IMG/VR virus record: IMGVR_UViG_3300010396_000001
Coordinates: 1-64,000 of that record
Source: a virus
Strand: one strand, 5' to 3'
Length of the DNA: 64,000 bases
Program-made: the position numbers and the translations under genes
Notes under the pieces: generated by a model
Told to the model about the DNA's origin: nothing
What the model saw: only the letters and a program-made list of their open reading frames with translations
Database searches by the model: none
Shown here: one piece after another, positions 19,087 through 27,950 of the stretch
How the letters are laid out: each line of letters opens with the position of its first letter
Position numbering within the stretch: the stretch's first letter is position 1

Positions 19087-22000
19087 GCATCTCGAACATC
19101 GGGATCGACCCGGGCGTTACCGACACCGGCCTGGTCGGCGAGCAGATCGACACGATCACGCTGTCCAACACCGTGCCCGCCACGCTGAGCAAGGTCGGGA
19201 TCATCTCCTATCCCGGCTTCAGCCCGGTCAGCGCCCAGGCCTCTCCGGTGTCCACGGTGACCGGCGCGCAGCCCGCGGTGATCACCGTCTTCGACACCAC
19301 GTCCAGTCACCCGCTCGTCGCCGGGGTGGACTACACGCTGTCGCCCAGCGGCTCGGGCTCGCAGCTGACCTACTCGATCCTGCGGGTCTCCACCAGCACG
19401 CAGTCCTCCAACAACGACACGTGCACGGTGAGCTACCTGTTCGGCGACATGCCCGACACCGCTTATGCGATCGGCGAGACCCTCGCCCAGTCGCAGCTGG
19501 CCCCGCTCGGGCTCACCCAGGGCCAGCAGTTCGGGGCTTACCCCGGTCAGCTGCCGGGCGCGGCCGACACCACGGGCGCGTCAGTGGCAGGCATCGGCGC
19601 CGCCCTTCCCGGCGGCTCGGTCTCCGACGTCATCCCCTGGGCCGGATCGGGCAACCTCGGCGGCCAGACCGGCACGGTCAGCCAGTCCGATTACGCCGTC
19701 GCTCCCGCCAGGGAAGGCACCTACGGGTGGCCGCTCGGCACGCCGGACACCGAGGAGGTCTACGGCGGCGGCAGCCCGCTGGCCTTCGTGCCCTCCCTCG
19801 GCAATGAGCCGCAGGGCAACGTCGGCAGCACCGCCGACCCCGGCATCATCGACACCACGATCTCCGGCGGCTCGCTCTACCAGGCCACCAATCCCAGCTC
19901 GCCTGCCTACCGGCCGCCGATCCTCGGCGTGGCCGCCTCGGTCAAGGACACCACGCTGACCGACATCCTGGGCAACCAGGTCAGCGCGCAGCCGTTCACG
20001 GACGCGGGCTACAACGGGGTCAACGTGGACACCTCCTACATCGGCGCCCCCGCCGCCCCCTCGGCGCTGTCGAGCCAGACCGATACGTTCGCCAGCGGCC
20101 AGATCACCGTGCCGAACTACCTGTCGCAGGCAGGGGTGATCACCAGCTCGATCGTGGTGACCAACACCACCTCGTCCCAGACCATGGTGCTGAACACCGA
20201 CTACACGGTGACCGTGGTCGGCAACGGGCCGGACACCTACGCCTACCTGACCTTCATCGTGGCCGCCCACTTCGCGGTCGGCAACAACGTCTCGGCGACC
20301 TACTCCTACGGGAGCCCGCAGTACTACGACTCCAATGCCCCGGCCTCGGTGCCCGCGGCCCCCGGCGTCGGCGCGGGCACCCTGCAGACCGACACGCCGA
20401 TCTCCTTCACCTCGACCCCCGTGGCGCTGACCAAGACCGGCATCGTCACCCCGCCCGCGGGCCTCGTGGTCACCGACCTGACTGGCGGAAACGCGGGCAA
20501 GCTCCAGGTCCTCAACGTGGACTACACGGTCACGGTGAGCGGCTCGGGCTCGACCCTGACCTACTCGATCGCCCGCCTGGCCGGCTCGACGCACTCAACT
20601 TCGGGCGACAATGTCTCGGTCGCCTACCTCTTCGGCAATGCGGCCTACTTCACCTCCGGCCCTGCGCAGCCGGTTAACCGGGGCGCCCAGATTTCCTGGA
20701 CGCCCCCGGCCGGGACCACCGAGGTGGACTACTACCTCATCCAGTCGCTGCCCGACCTGGGCACGATGTACGTGCCGAAGAACGGCCAGCCCGGCTTCTA
20801 CGGCCAGCCCAGCGTGGCGGGCTCAGACGACTACGGCCAGCCGATCTTCCAGTCCGACACGTTCGTGCTGCCCAGTGCCCTGGCGGCGCCTGCCACGCCG
20901 TCTTCCAGCACCGCCACCACCGGCGGCACGGTCCTCGCCGGCACCTACGGCATGATCATCAGCTACACCAACGCCAGCGGCGAGACCATCGGCTCCCCGT
21001 CGCACAATCAGGTCACCACGGGCTCGACCTCGACCCTGACGGTCAACTCGCCGTCCGCCGAGGCCGGCGCGACCGGCTGGTACGCCTACCTCACCCAGGC
21101 GGGCGGCTCGGCCTACACCCGGCAGCAGGCCGCGGGATCGCCGACGCCGATCGGCACCAACCTGACGCTGACCGCCCCGCCGACCAGTGCGGGCGCGGCC
21201 CCGCTGAGCACCCCGCAGCTGAGCAAGACTGCGGTCATCACCCCGCCCGGCCAGCTCATCGTCCGGGACACGACCTCCTCGGCGCTGACCATCCAGGGTG
21301 CCTCGTCCTCGGACTACGCGAACCTGACCCCGACCGGCGGCCAGCTGGCGGGCCCGGCCGAGCAGGACCCGCTGCAGCCCATGGGGGGCGTGCTGATCTA
21401 CGGGGTGGACTACACCGTCACCACGATCGGCGTGGGCCCGTTCACCACCTACCAGATCAACCCCGTGGCAGGCTCAGTCAACGCCTTCCCGGGCGATACC
21501 ATCGTGGTGGACTACTGGTACGACCAGGCGGGGACCGTCCCGCTCAGCGCCGCGAACGACACGCTGACCCTGGTCGCCTCCTCGGCCGCGCTGCTGCACT
21601 CGGGCATCGTGACGGCGCCGCAGAACCTGATCGTCTACGACACCACGATCTCCAGGCCGCTGGCCTTCGGCCTGGACTTCACCGTCGCCTCCGCGGGGCT
21701 CGGCCCGGTGAAGACCATGACGATCACCGTGATCACCTCGGGCCCGGCCGGGGCGGGCGCCACGGACACGCTGCATGCCTACTACCTGTACGGCAGCGCG
21801 CTGGCGGCCTACTTCACCCAGGGCCTGACCGAGAACGCCCCGCTGATCTACAAGCCCGGCGGCTCGGTCTATGCCTGGCAGGGCTACCAGTTCCAGATCG
21901 CCGCGGGGAACCGGCTCGGCCTCGGGCCGTGGTCGAACGCCAGCGACTTCGTGGTGCCCCTCAACTACCAGGCTCCTCAGCCCGGTTTTGAGGGCACTAC

Positions 22001-22094
22001 GCAGACGATCACCTTCCGGGACCCCGCCAACACGATCAACCCCGTCTACACCCCGTCCGGATCGGTGCTGGCGGGCACCGGCCTTGGTTACTGA
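19083..22094 (+). CDS. Large repetitive virion protein (fibre/decoration)
   Basis: 1003 residues, Ser/Thr/Gly-rich, no cysteines noted, no signal peptide. At least five copies of a beta-sandwich module with the core 'VDYTVT...GxG...TY.I...GD.V.V.Y.YG' at about residues 20-125, 330-410, 437-520, 705-815 and 820-900, plus two fibronectin III-like stretches (about 530-600 and 610-700). Such arrays form extended fibres or capsid/tail decorations. The same module is found inserted in the tail sheath and the baseplate J protein. Confidence 0.75.
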   Translation: MSISNIGIDPGVTDTGLVGEQIDTITLSNTVPATLSKVGIISYPGFSPVSAQASPVSTVTGAQPAVITVFDTTSSHPLVAGVDYTLSPSGSGSQLTYSILRVSTSTQSSNNDTCTVSYLFGDMPDTAYAIGETLAQSQLAPLGLTQGQQFGAYPGQLPGAADTTGASVAGIGAALPGGSVSDVIPWAGSGNLGGQTGTVSQSDYAVAPAREGTYGWPLGTPDTEEVYGGGSPLAFVPSLGNEPQGNVGSTADPGIIDTTISGGSLYQATNPSSPAYRPPILGVAASVKDTTLTDILGNQVSAQPFTDAGYNGVNVDTSYIGAPAAPSALSSQTDTFASGQITVPNYLSQAGVITSSIVVTNTTSSQTMVLNTDYTVTVVGNGPDTYAYLTFIVAAHFAVGNNVSATYSYGSPQYYDSNAPASVPAAPGVGAGTLQTDTPISFTSTPVALTKTGIVTPPAGLVVTDLTGGNAGKLQVLNVDYTVTVSGSGSTLTYSIARLAGSTHSTSGDNVSVAYLFGNAAYFTSGPAQPVNRGAQISWTPPAGTTEVDYYLIQSLPDLGTMYVPKNGQPGFYGQPSVAGSDDYGQPIFQSDTFVLPSALAAPATPSSSTATTGGTVLAGTYGMIISYTNASGETIGSPSHNQVTTGSTSTLTVNSPSAEAGATGWYAYLTQAGGSAYTRQQAAGSPTPIGTNLTLTAPPTSAGAAPLSTPQLSKTAVITPPGQLIVRDTTSSALTIQGASSSDYANLTPTGGQLAGPAEQDPLQPMGGVLIYGVDYTVTTIGVGPFTTYQINPVAGSVNAFPGDTIVVDYWYDQAGTVPLSAANDTLTLVASSAALLHSGIVTAPQNLIVYDTTISRPLAFGLDFTVASAGLGPVKTMTITVITSGPAGAGATDTLHAYYLYGSALAAYFTQGLTENAPLIYKPGGSVYAWQGYQFQIAAGNRLGLGPWSNASDFVVPLNYQAPQPGFEGTTQTITFRDPANTINPVYTPSGSVLAGTGLGY

Positions 22095-22127
22095 TCTCTC
22101 CCCGGGGAGAGCGAGAAGGGAAGGTCA

Positions 22128-22781
22128 GTGGCAACATTCAGCACGCTCCTCGGCCTGAAGCTGAACGCGCCCACTGACCCTTTCCAGCTGTCTGACTTCA
22201 TTCAGAACTGGAATATCCTGGACGCTAATCCCGGCGTCTTCATCTGCACGTCAGGGTCGCGCCCGTCCTATACCAGCGGCCAGGCCGGGCGCCTGATCTT
22301 CATGACTGACCTGAAGCAGCTGTCCTACTGGAACGGCTCTTCTTGGAATGACCTCCGGGACTCGGCTCCGGTATTTGCCGGGGGATCATTCATCAACTCG
22401 AATATCTCCATGGGCGCCAGCCCGACGGTCTCGGTCTGCACGTTCACCACCCCGCGACCCTGCGCTATCTCGGTGATCCTGTCGGCGACCTACAGCATTC
22501 CCGCGCAGGTCGGCATCAGCTTCTTCCAGTCGATTACCTTCGACGGCCAGCAGCAGCAGCTCGGCTCTTACCGCGAGCGGTGGCAGATTGCCGACCTGCC
22601 CGCCCTCCTGCCAACGCAGTTCAATATCGCCTCGCTGGCCGTTATTCCCAGCGTGGCCGCGGGCTCGCACACCATCGGGGTGCTGGTGCAGAACAGCAAT
22701 TCGTTCAGCACCTCGCTCAACCTGATCGGCGCGAAGACGATCGGCATGATCTCGCTTTACAACACCAATAACACGCTGTAG
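22128..22781 (+). CDS. Putative receptor-binding/tip protein, 217 aa
   Basis: GTG 22128 after GGGAAGG. MATFSTLLGLKLNAPTDPF and WNILDANPGVFICTS resemble short attachment domains; 'FMTDLKQLSYWNGSSWNDLRD' is the tail-fibre motif in which a tryptophan-rich turn precedes a C-terminal head. The C-terminal 130 residues are an all-beta trimer-type domain. Codon use is slightly less GC-rich than upstream. Confidence 0.55.
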   Translation: MATFSTLLGLKLNAPTDPFQLSDFIQNWNILDANPGVFICTSGSRPSYTSGQAGRLIFMTDLKQLSYWNGSSWNDLRDSAPVFAGGSFINSNISMGASPTVSVCTFTTPRPCAISVILSATYSIPAQVGISFFQSITFDGQQQQLGSYRERWQIADLPALLPTQFNIASLAVIPSVAAGSHTIGVLVQNSNSFSTSLNLIGAKTIGMISLYNTNNTL

Positions 22782-22786
22782 GCGAC

Positions 22787-23695
22787 ATGACCGTTATCTC
22801 GCCGGACCTGGCCGACTGGAGCGAGCGGCAGTACCTGTCCCAGTACTCGATGACCCCGCTGTCCCTGACAATCTTCATCGGCGGGGTGCCGGCGGACCCG
22901 GACGGGCAGGCCGTCGCCGCCCAGCTGATCCTGCAGAATGCCGACGGCACGGTCACGCCGGTGAACAGCTACACCGCGGCCCGGACCGGCACCGGCGCCT
23001 ACACCGTGACCCCGTCGTCGCAGGACACCGCGGTCCCCGCCGACGCCGAGCTGGCCTGGTCCTATACCGTCGCCTCGGCCGGCGGCCCCCAGCAGTACGC
23101 CTCCCTGCTGACGATCGGCCCGGCCAACCCGTTCTACGACAGCCTGCCGCTGGACATGAAGGACTTCCTGGAGGTCCAGCTGTGGGCCCGGTTCCGCGAT
23201 CTGTTCGACTCTCCTGACGGCGGCCCCAACCTGCAGGCCTACTTCCAGGCCCACTGGTCCCGCGGCCGGGTCGCCCAGCTGATGGGCATCGCGGTCTCCA
23301 AGCTCAACTCGATCGCCCAGCCCTGGTCGAACTACACCCTGGACGGCTCGACCGGGCCTGAGTACCCGATCTCGCTGTGGGGCGGCCTGCTGTCGAGCTA
23401 CACCTACTGCGAGATGGTCAAGCACCTGATCCGCTCCTACACCGAGCAGCCGCTGCTGCAGGGCGGAGCCGGGATTACCCGCCACGACCGGCGCGATTAC
23501 GTCGATCGCTGGCGCGCCGTCCTCCAGGACGAGCAGGCCGAGCTGAAGAGCATGCTCGACGTCTTCAAGATCCGCCACATGGGCCTGGGCAATCCCCGCG
23601 TGCTGGTCTCCGGAGGCACTTACGGCCGCTACGCTCCCACCCGGATCGCGGGATCGGTCGCCGCCCGTCCGCGGATGTGGGCCCGCTGGTACTGA
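22787..23695 (+). CDS. Virion structural protein, 302 aa (neck or fibre adaptor)
   Basis: Residues 1-115 form an Ig-like beta domain; from about 120 the protein is helical (YDSLPLDMKDFLEVQLWARFRDLFDS, WSRGRVAQLMGIAVSKLNSIAQPW, HDRRDYVDRWRAVLQDEQAELKSML). The mix of a beta head and helical body suggests an adaptor that joins decoration proteins to the virion. Exact role not recognised. Confidence 0.5.
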   Translation: MTVISPDLADWSERQYLSQYSMTPLSLTIFIGGVPADPDGQAVAAQLILQNADGTVTPVNSYTAARTGTGAYTVTPSSQDTAVPADAELAWSYTVASAGGPQQYASLLTIGPANPFYDSLPLDMKDFLEVQLWARFRDLFDSPDGGPNLQAYFQAHWSRGRVAQLMGIAVSKLNSIAQPWSNYTLDGSTGPEYPISLWGGLLSSYTYCEMVKHLIRSYTEQPLLQGGAGITRHDRRDYVDRWRAVLQDEQAELKSMLDVFKIRHMGLGNPRVLVSGGTYGRYAPTRIAGSVAARPRMWARWY

Positions 23696-23698
23696 GGC

Positions 23699-23714
23699 TG
23701 GTAATCTTTGTTGC
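23699..23714 (+). promoter_or_regulatory. Extended -10 leaderless promoter (TGGTAATCT)
   Basis: TGG-TAATCT, then TTGTTGC and ATG 23715. Same geometry as the signal before 15421. Confidence 0.55.
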
Positions 23715-23957
23715 ATGAAGCTGCACGACTACGAGCCTGACGTGCAGGTCTGCCGCAGCATCATCGACGACAGCACCTGGTACTGCTACGACATGGATGG
23801 CACTCGCGGCGACATGACCAGCTGGTCAGCACCTGGTCCGGTCCGGAAGGTCAAGCGCTGGGCCGAGCAGCAGTTCGCCCGTGGCCAGCGCGTCCGCTGG
23901 CAGCGCATCGACGGGGATACCTGGCAGCTGCGCATCGTCCGGCCGAGGAGTCGGTGA
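23715..23957 (+). CDS. Hypothetical protein, 80 aa
   Basis: Leaderless-type start. Trp-rich small protein (STWYCYDMDG, RVRWQRIDGDTWQLRIVRPR), beta-rich. GTGA overlap with the next gene. Confidence 0.55.
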   Translation: MKLHDYEPDVQVCRSIIDDSTWYCYDMDGTRGDMTSWSAPGPVRKVKRWAEQQFARGQRVRWQRIDGDTWQLRIVRPRSR

Positions 23958-24139
23958 TCGAGCTGCGCTGCGAGATCCACGGCGGCCCGCTCCGCTATCA
24001 CAAGGGCCTGTGGGTTTGCCCAGGCTGGGATGGCGAGGGCTGCCTGAACATCGCGGGCGGCCTGCCGCAGGATGCCTATGACCGCGTGTCCTCGGGCCAG
24101 ACGCGATGGCCCGGCGCCATGCTAGCGTCGTCGTCATGA
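23954..24139 (+). CDS. Zinc-ribbon hypothetical protein, 61 aa
   Basis: GTG 23954 in a GTGA overlap. C6-x-H8 ... VCPGWDGEGCLNIAGG resembles the small phage zinc ribbons that end in a C-x-W-x-GEGC motif. Overlaps the next start. Confidence 0.55.
   Translation: MIELRCEIHGGPLRYHKGLWVCPGWDGEGCLNIAGGLPQDAYDRVSSGQTRWPGAMLASSS
24123..24135 (+). promoter_or_regulatory. TAGCGT leaderless-type promoter box
   Basis: TAGCGT 24123-24128, seven bases, ATG 24136, embedded in the end of the preceding gene. Confidence 0.5.
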
Positions 24140-24327
24140 TGCTCCAGCAGGCATTCCTCCGCTCCGGCACCACTGTCCGGACCGCCTGGATCGGGCTGAA
24201 GGCAAAGGCCGGGGACCAGGTCACCCTGAAGAACTCCGAGGATCCGCACCGCCGGTGGAACGTCGTGGCCGTCTACGCCCGGATGCCCGCTGACCAGCTG
24301 CACACGGACTGGCACAACAACATCTGA
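24136..24327 (+). CDS. Hypothetical protein, 63 aa
   Basis: Starts at tandem ATGs 24136/24139 rather than the earlier in-frame codon at 24106, because the TAGCGT box lies just upstream. Small beta protein (AWIGLKAKAGDQVTLKN, WNVVAVYARM). Confidence 0.55.
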   Translation: MMLQQAFLRSGTTVRTAWIGLKAKAGDQVTLKNSEDPHRRWNVVAVYARMPADQLHTDWHNNI

Positions 24328-24334
24328 TGGCCGC

Positions 24335-24368
24335 CCCGGCGACGCTGCCCTGCGGCAGCGTCACCGGG
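24335..24368. terminator. Convergent hairpin terminator
   Basis: 9-bp stem GACGCTGCC (24341-24349) with 24354-24362, extended by a further 5 pairs after one mismatch. It lies between convergent genes. Confidence 0.65.
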
Positions 24369-24385
24369 CGCGTGCACCAGGAGGC

Positions 24386-24592
24386 CTAGCTCTTGCCGCG
24401 CGAGGCGAAGCGGCTGTAAGCCGCCGTCAGGTGCTCGCCGATGGTGGAGGCCGCGCTCCCCATGAACTCTGACGGGCTCACGGTCGGCATCTCCTTGCCC
24501 TTCTTGCGGCCCTGCTCGTAGGCCATGCCCGAGAAGTAGGCGGCGATGACGGCGGTAGCAGTCGCCCCCACCTTGAGCGCGAGCTTCTTCAT
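24386..24592 (-). CDS. Small membrane-anchored protein, 68 aa
   Basis: Minus strand, starting ATG 24592 (9 bases from GGAAGG); an ATG two codons earlier, 24598, is only 3 bases from it. N-terminal hydrophobic helix (VGATATAVIAAYFSGMAY) followed by a basic patch and helix (SAASTIGEHLTAAYSRFA). Function unknown. Confidence 0.6.
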   Translation of the reverse strand: MKKLALKVGATATAVIAAYFSGMAYEQGRKKGKEMPTVSPSEFMGSAASTIGEHLTAAYSRFASRGKS

Positions 24593-24614
24593 GATCATTT
24601 TCCTTCCGGATCGT

Positions 24615-24644
24615 GTCAGCTGACTGGCAATCATGCTAGCATTC
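24615..24644. promoter_or_regulatory. Divergent promoter region with two palindromes
   Basis: GTCAGCTGAC (24615-24624) and ATGCTAGCAT (24634-24643) are perfect palindromes between divergent genes. The second reads TAGCAT, a TANNNT -10, on both strands, so the two promoters would overlap. The first recurs at 60299-60308 beside another minus-strand promoter and may be an operator. Confidence 0.45.
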
Positions 24645-24687
24645 CCGTGACATCGCCGGGACCGGATCGAGAGGACTGCAGGAAGCC

Positions 24688-24921
24688 ATGAGCCATGCCA
24701 CTGATCATCCGACAACGTGCTCAGGCAAGAAGTGCACCGCCTCCGTGCCGGGGGCCAAGTGGGCTCGCATAAAGGCCACCAAGCAAGGGTGGATATTCCT
24801 GAAGAACGGCGAGTCCTACTGTCCGGAGCATCTTCCTGAGTGGGTAGAGGGCTGGCGGCTTAGAAGAGCAGCCCGCGAGGGCAAGCTGGCACCTAAGTGC
24901 GGGATGAAGACCGACAGCTGA
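24688..24921 (+). CDS. Hypothetical zinc-binding protein, 77 aa
   Basis: ATG 24688 after AGGAAG. CSGKKCTAS ... SYCPEHLPEW ... PKCGM supplies a Cys/His site. Lys-rich and less GC-rich than its neighbours. Confidence 0.6.
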   Translation: MSHATDHPTTCSGKKCTASVPGAKWARIKATKQGWIFLKNGESYCPEHLPEWVEGWRLRRAAREGKLAPKCGMKTDS

Positions 24922-24938
24922 CAAGAAGGAGCACTTTC

Positions 24939-25316
24939 ATGGAGGACACGTTCTACCTGGTCATCAACTCTCACAAGGTCGTCAAGTTTCAGCGGTCCCT
25001 TCCGACCGGACTTAACCGCGGCGAGATTCCAGTCCGCGTGGATGTCATTGTCGAGCCCACCGCCTTCCGCACGCCCACCCTGATCCGCCAGATAAGGATC
25101 GCCGACCCCTTCGAGGACATCGCGCTCAGTGATGTCGAATTCCGGAAAGATTTCATTACCGAGGAGGAAGCGGAGCTGATCAGGCGCCGTCGGCTCGGGC
25201 AGATGCGCGCTGTCCTGGAAGCGCAGGGATACACGATAACCCCGCCGCCGGAACCAGAGGAAGGTACCGTGCAGGCCGAGGCGCGCAGCCTGCTGTCCGG
25301 GGAAAAAGAGCAATAG
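24939..25316 (+). CDS. Hypothetical protein, 125 aa
   Basis: ATG 24939, 8 bases after AAGGAG. N-terminal beta half, C-terminal helix (EEEAELIRRRRLGQMRAVLEAQ) and acidic tail. No family recognised. Followed by GGAGG for the next gene. Confidence 0.65.
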   Translation: MEDTFYLVINSHKVVKFQRSLPTGLNRGEIPVRVDVIVEPTAFRTPTLIRQIRIADPFEDIALSDVEFRKDFITEEEAELIRRRRLGQMRAVLEAQGYTITPPPEPEEGTVQAEARSLLSGEKEQ

Positions 25317-25331
25317 GAGGATCCCGCATTC

Positions 25332-26036
25332 ATGCCCGAGACCACCACAGCCAAGGCACATAAGCCTCAGAAACTGAAGGAGAAGCTACCGCCCCTGCAT
25401 ATTGCCGTTCAGGCTATCGCCACGATCATCGCCTCATTCATCGGCAGCTTCCTGGGCGTTGCCGGGACGATCATCGGCCTGGTGATCGGCTCAGTGATCT
25501 CCACCGCCTTCCCCGTGCTCGCCGAGCATGCCGCCGAGCGCGGCAGCGCAGCCGCCAGGGCCCGCTACCAGCAGCTGCGCCTCACCCGGATGGATCCCGG
25601 CCGCGCCCGCGCTCAGGTCGCCCGCGAGCAGCGGACCCGCGCGTTCCGGCAGCTGACGGCCGCTCGTGCCGGGATCACCGCAGTGATCGTCATCGTCACT
25701 GCCTTCGCCGGGGTCACCGCGGTGGAGGCCATGGCAGGCAAGCCTGCTTCCGATATCGTCCGCGGCCAGACCGGGCACGGGCTGACCATCACCGGCGGCG
25801 CCCCTCCGGCCCCGGCACCGAGCCCGACCCTGACGCCCCGGCGGCACCGGCGGCGCTCACCCTCGGCTACCCCGTCGCTCACCCCGTCTGCCTCGGCGCC
25901 GGCTACCTCATCCTCCCCGGCGCCCTCATCATCCAGCCCGGTTCCGGTCACGACCTCGCCGAGCCCGTCGCCCCCGACCAGCTCGCCCGTCCTGGTTACC
26001 TCCCCGCCGCCGGCCTCGGCAACGGTGCTGCCATGA
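25332..26036 (+). CDS. Membrane protein with Pro/Ser-rich external tail, 234 aa
   Basis: ATG 25332 after AGGAGG. Glycine-zipper-like membrane segment (AIATIIASFIGSFLGVAGTIIGLVIG, about 30-58), a cytoplasmic Arg-rich helix, a second span (ITAVIVIVTAFAGVTAV, about 117-133), and 85 residues of Pro/Ser/Thr-rich linker. The glycine-rich segment resembles membrane-perforating and holin-like helices; the tail may cross the cell wall. Confidence 0.65.
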   Translation: MPETTTAKAHKPQKLKEKLPPLHIAVQAIATIIASFIGSFLGVAGTIIGLVIGSVISTAFPVLAEHAAERGSAAARARYQQLRLTRMDPGRARAQVAREQRTRAFRQLTAARAGITAVIVIVTAFAGVTAVEAMAGKPASDIVRGQTGHGLTITGGAPPAPAPSPTLTPRRHRRRSPSATPSLTPSASAPATSSSPAPSSSSPVPVTTSPSPSPPTSSPVLVTSPPPASATVLP

Positions 26037-26075
26037 GGAGGCGCTCGGAAGTCGTGAGACCTTCCGGGAGCGTGC

Positions 26076-26696
26076 ATGCCGTCGATGAAGTGGTACCGCC
26101 AGGCCCGCCTGCCCGCCTGGAACGGCCTGGTGAACTGGGACTCCGACGCGGTCGTGGTGACCCTGCACACCAGCGCCTACATCCCCAACCCTGACACCGA
26201 CGCCTTCGTCTCGAACCTGACCGGCGAGGTCGCCACCGGCAGCGGCTATGTCCAGGGCGGCATTGCCCTGACCAGCAAGTCGGTCATCTACTCCCCGGCC
26301 AACAGCTGGCCCTATGCCTGGGCCCCGGCGACCGCTTACGCAGCGGGCCAGCTTATCCGGCCGCCGAACGCCAACGGCCAGGTCTTCCAGTGCGTGGCGG
26401 CCGGGACCTCCGGGTCCTCGCAGCCCGCCTGGCCCGCCTACGGGCTGACGGTGACCGACGGGTCCGTTACCTGGCTGGCCGCGGGAGCCGGGATCATCAC
26501 CTGGAACGCCCAGAACATCCAGTGGGCCGCTTTCTCGGCCTCGCTGCGCTACCTGGTGGTCTCCGACCGCCAGCAGGGCTCACCGGCCGCTCAGCCGCTG
26601 CTGGGCTACCTCGATCTGGGCGTGACCACCTCGGGCTCGGGAGGCAACTTCGACGTCGTCTGGAGCCCGGCGGTCTTCGCTGACGTGGTGCCCTGA
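26076..26696 (+). CDS. Virion protein with carbohydrate-binding-like module, 206 aa
   Basis: ATG 26076, with GGGAGC seven bases before it. Residues about 80-140 (WAPATAYAAGQLIRPP ... VFQCVAAGTSGSSQPAW ... VTWLAAG) match the short chitin/carbohydrate-binding module found in many phage tail proteins. The first 60 residues (MKWYRQARLPAWNGLVNWDSDAV) look like a small virion attachment domain. TGATG overlap with the next gene. Confidence 0.6.
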   Translation: MPSMKWYRQARLPAWNGLVNWDSDAVVVTLHTSAYIPNPDTDAFVSNLTGEVATGSGYVQGGIALTSKSVIYSPANSWPYAWAPATAYAAGQLIRPPNANGQVFQCVAAGTSGSSQPAWPAYGLTVTDGSVTWLAAGAGIITWNAQNIQWAAFSASLRYLVVSDRQQGSPAAQPLLGYLDLGVTTSGSGGNFDVVWSPAVFADVVP

Positions 26697-27715
26697 TGCC
26701 CGTCCTGACCCAGGTCCTGTCCGTTCCCGGCCCGGCGCTGGCCGGGGAGCTGCCGCCGCGGATCGCCTTCGAGACGTCACCCGGCGCGCCGCTGCTGGTG
26801 CGCTCGGTGCCCGCAGCGGGAGCGGGCACCCCGCCGTTTCTGGCGGGCACGGTGCTGTTCTCGGTGCAGGTCACCTCCCAGCCCGCGGCCGGGGCCGGGA
26901 TCCCGTCCTTCGCCCAGATCGGCCTCGGGCTGGTCCCGGCGCCTGCCCGGCCGATCCGGGCCTGGCAGCGTGACGTCCAGAAGTACGCGATCACCGCCGA
27001 GCGCGAGCGCCATGTCCAGGCCCTGTGGCAGTACGGCGAGCTGGCCGTGTTCGCCCTGATGTGGACCACCCTGGACTATGCTGCCGGGCTGGCCGTGCGC
27101 TGCCCGCGGTGCTTCATCCCGGCGGTGCAGAGCGTCTCGCCCGAGGCCCAGATCGCCACGGCCTACGGCCAGGGCAACCAGTACCTGTGCCCGGTGTGCT
27201 TCGACAGCCAGTTCGTGGCGGCGGCGCCGCTGTCAGGCACTCAGCCGGGCCTGAGGGCCCTGCTGGTGCGCCCGGCGATCTTCACGGACATGGACAAGGA
27301 CCACCAGCGCACCAGCCGGGGCGTGATGAACCCCGGCGCGCTGAACGCTGAGTCAACGCCGGACTTCCGGGTCCGGCCCGGCGACTTCATGTTCCGGGTC
27401 ACCGGTGACCGGTTCCGCCTGCAGGTGCCCCGCCGGGTCACCCTGCGCACCGGCTTCGCGTCGCCCTACCAGGAGACCGCCGCGATCACCTACAACATGG
27501 TCGTGGCCCAGCTGGAGGACCCGGCGGCCGTCAGCTCGATCATCCCGCCCGATGATGCCACCCTGGTTCGCTGGCTCGGCACCTACACGCGGGTGCCGGT
27601 CAGCTATGCCGGGCTGGAGATCATCAACGGGCCGCTCATCCCCGGCGAGGTGCCCCCGCCCGCAGCCTCCGATAACCTGCAGCCAGGAGCGACTTTCCCC
27701 CTGGCGGTGACCTGA
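26696..27715 (+). CDS. Neck/connector protein with zinc ribbon, 339 aa
   Basis: Contains VRCPRCF ... YLCPVCFDSQF (about 138-168), a zinc ribbon, followed by LRALLVRPAIFTD, FRVRPGDFMFRVTGDRFRL and a beta-rich end. This CPRCF...CPVCF architecture next to HK97-gp10-like genes is typical of the head-to-tail connector region of actinophages. Ends TGA just before ATG 27717. Confidence 0.6.
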   Translation: MPVLTQVLSVPGPALAGELPPRIAFETSPGAPLLVRSVPAAGAGTPPFLAGTVLFSVQVTSQPAAGAGIPSFAQIGLGLVPAPARPIRAWQRDVQKYAITAERERHVQALWQYGELAVFALMWTTLDYAAGLAVRCPRCFIPAVQSVSPEAQIATAYGQGNQYLCPVCFDSQFVAAAPLSGTQPGLRALLVRPAIFTDMDKDHQRTSRGVMNPGALNAESTPDFRVRPGDFMFRVTGDRFRLQVPRRVTLRTGFASPYQETAAITYNMVVAQLEDPAAVSSIIPPDDATLVRWLGTYTRVPVSYAGLEIINGPLIPGEVPPPAASDNLQPGATFPLAVT

Positions 27716-27716
27716 G

Positions 27717-27950
27717 ATGGCGGAATACCGGATCAGCAATGTCCGCTTCGGCGTCGGGCGCGATGCTTGCTCCCCGGCTTCTTATTATGCCGGGATGGCT
27801 GATATTCACGAGCAGGCTCCCGGCGGAGAGTATACCGAGAGCGTCATGTGCCCGCACCGCCATCCGGACGAGAAGTCCGCGAAAGCCTGCGGCAGGGCAT
27901 CAGCACAGACGAGGATCACGGAGAGGAATTCACTGAATGCCTCTTCTTGA
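27717..27950 (+). CDS. Hypothetical protein, 77 aa
   Basis: MCPHRHPDEKSAKACGRA is a CxxH...C metal pattern. Less GC-rich than neighbours. Overlaps the next gene by 14 bases, so coupled. Position within the neck genes suggests a small accessory factor. Confidence 0.5.
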   Translation: MAEYRISNVRFGVGRDACSPASYYAGMADIHEQAPGGEYTESVMCPHRHPDEKSAKACGRASAQTRITERNSLNASS

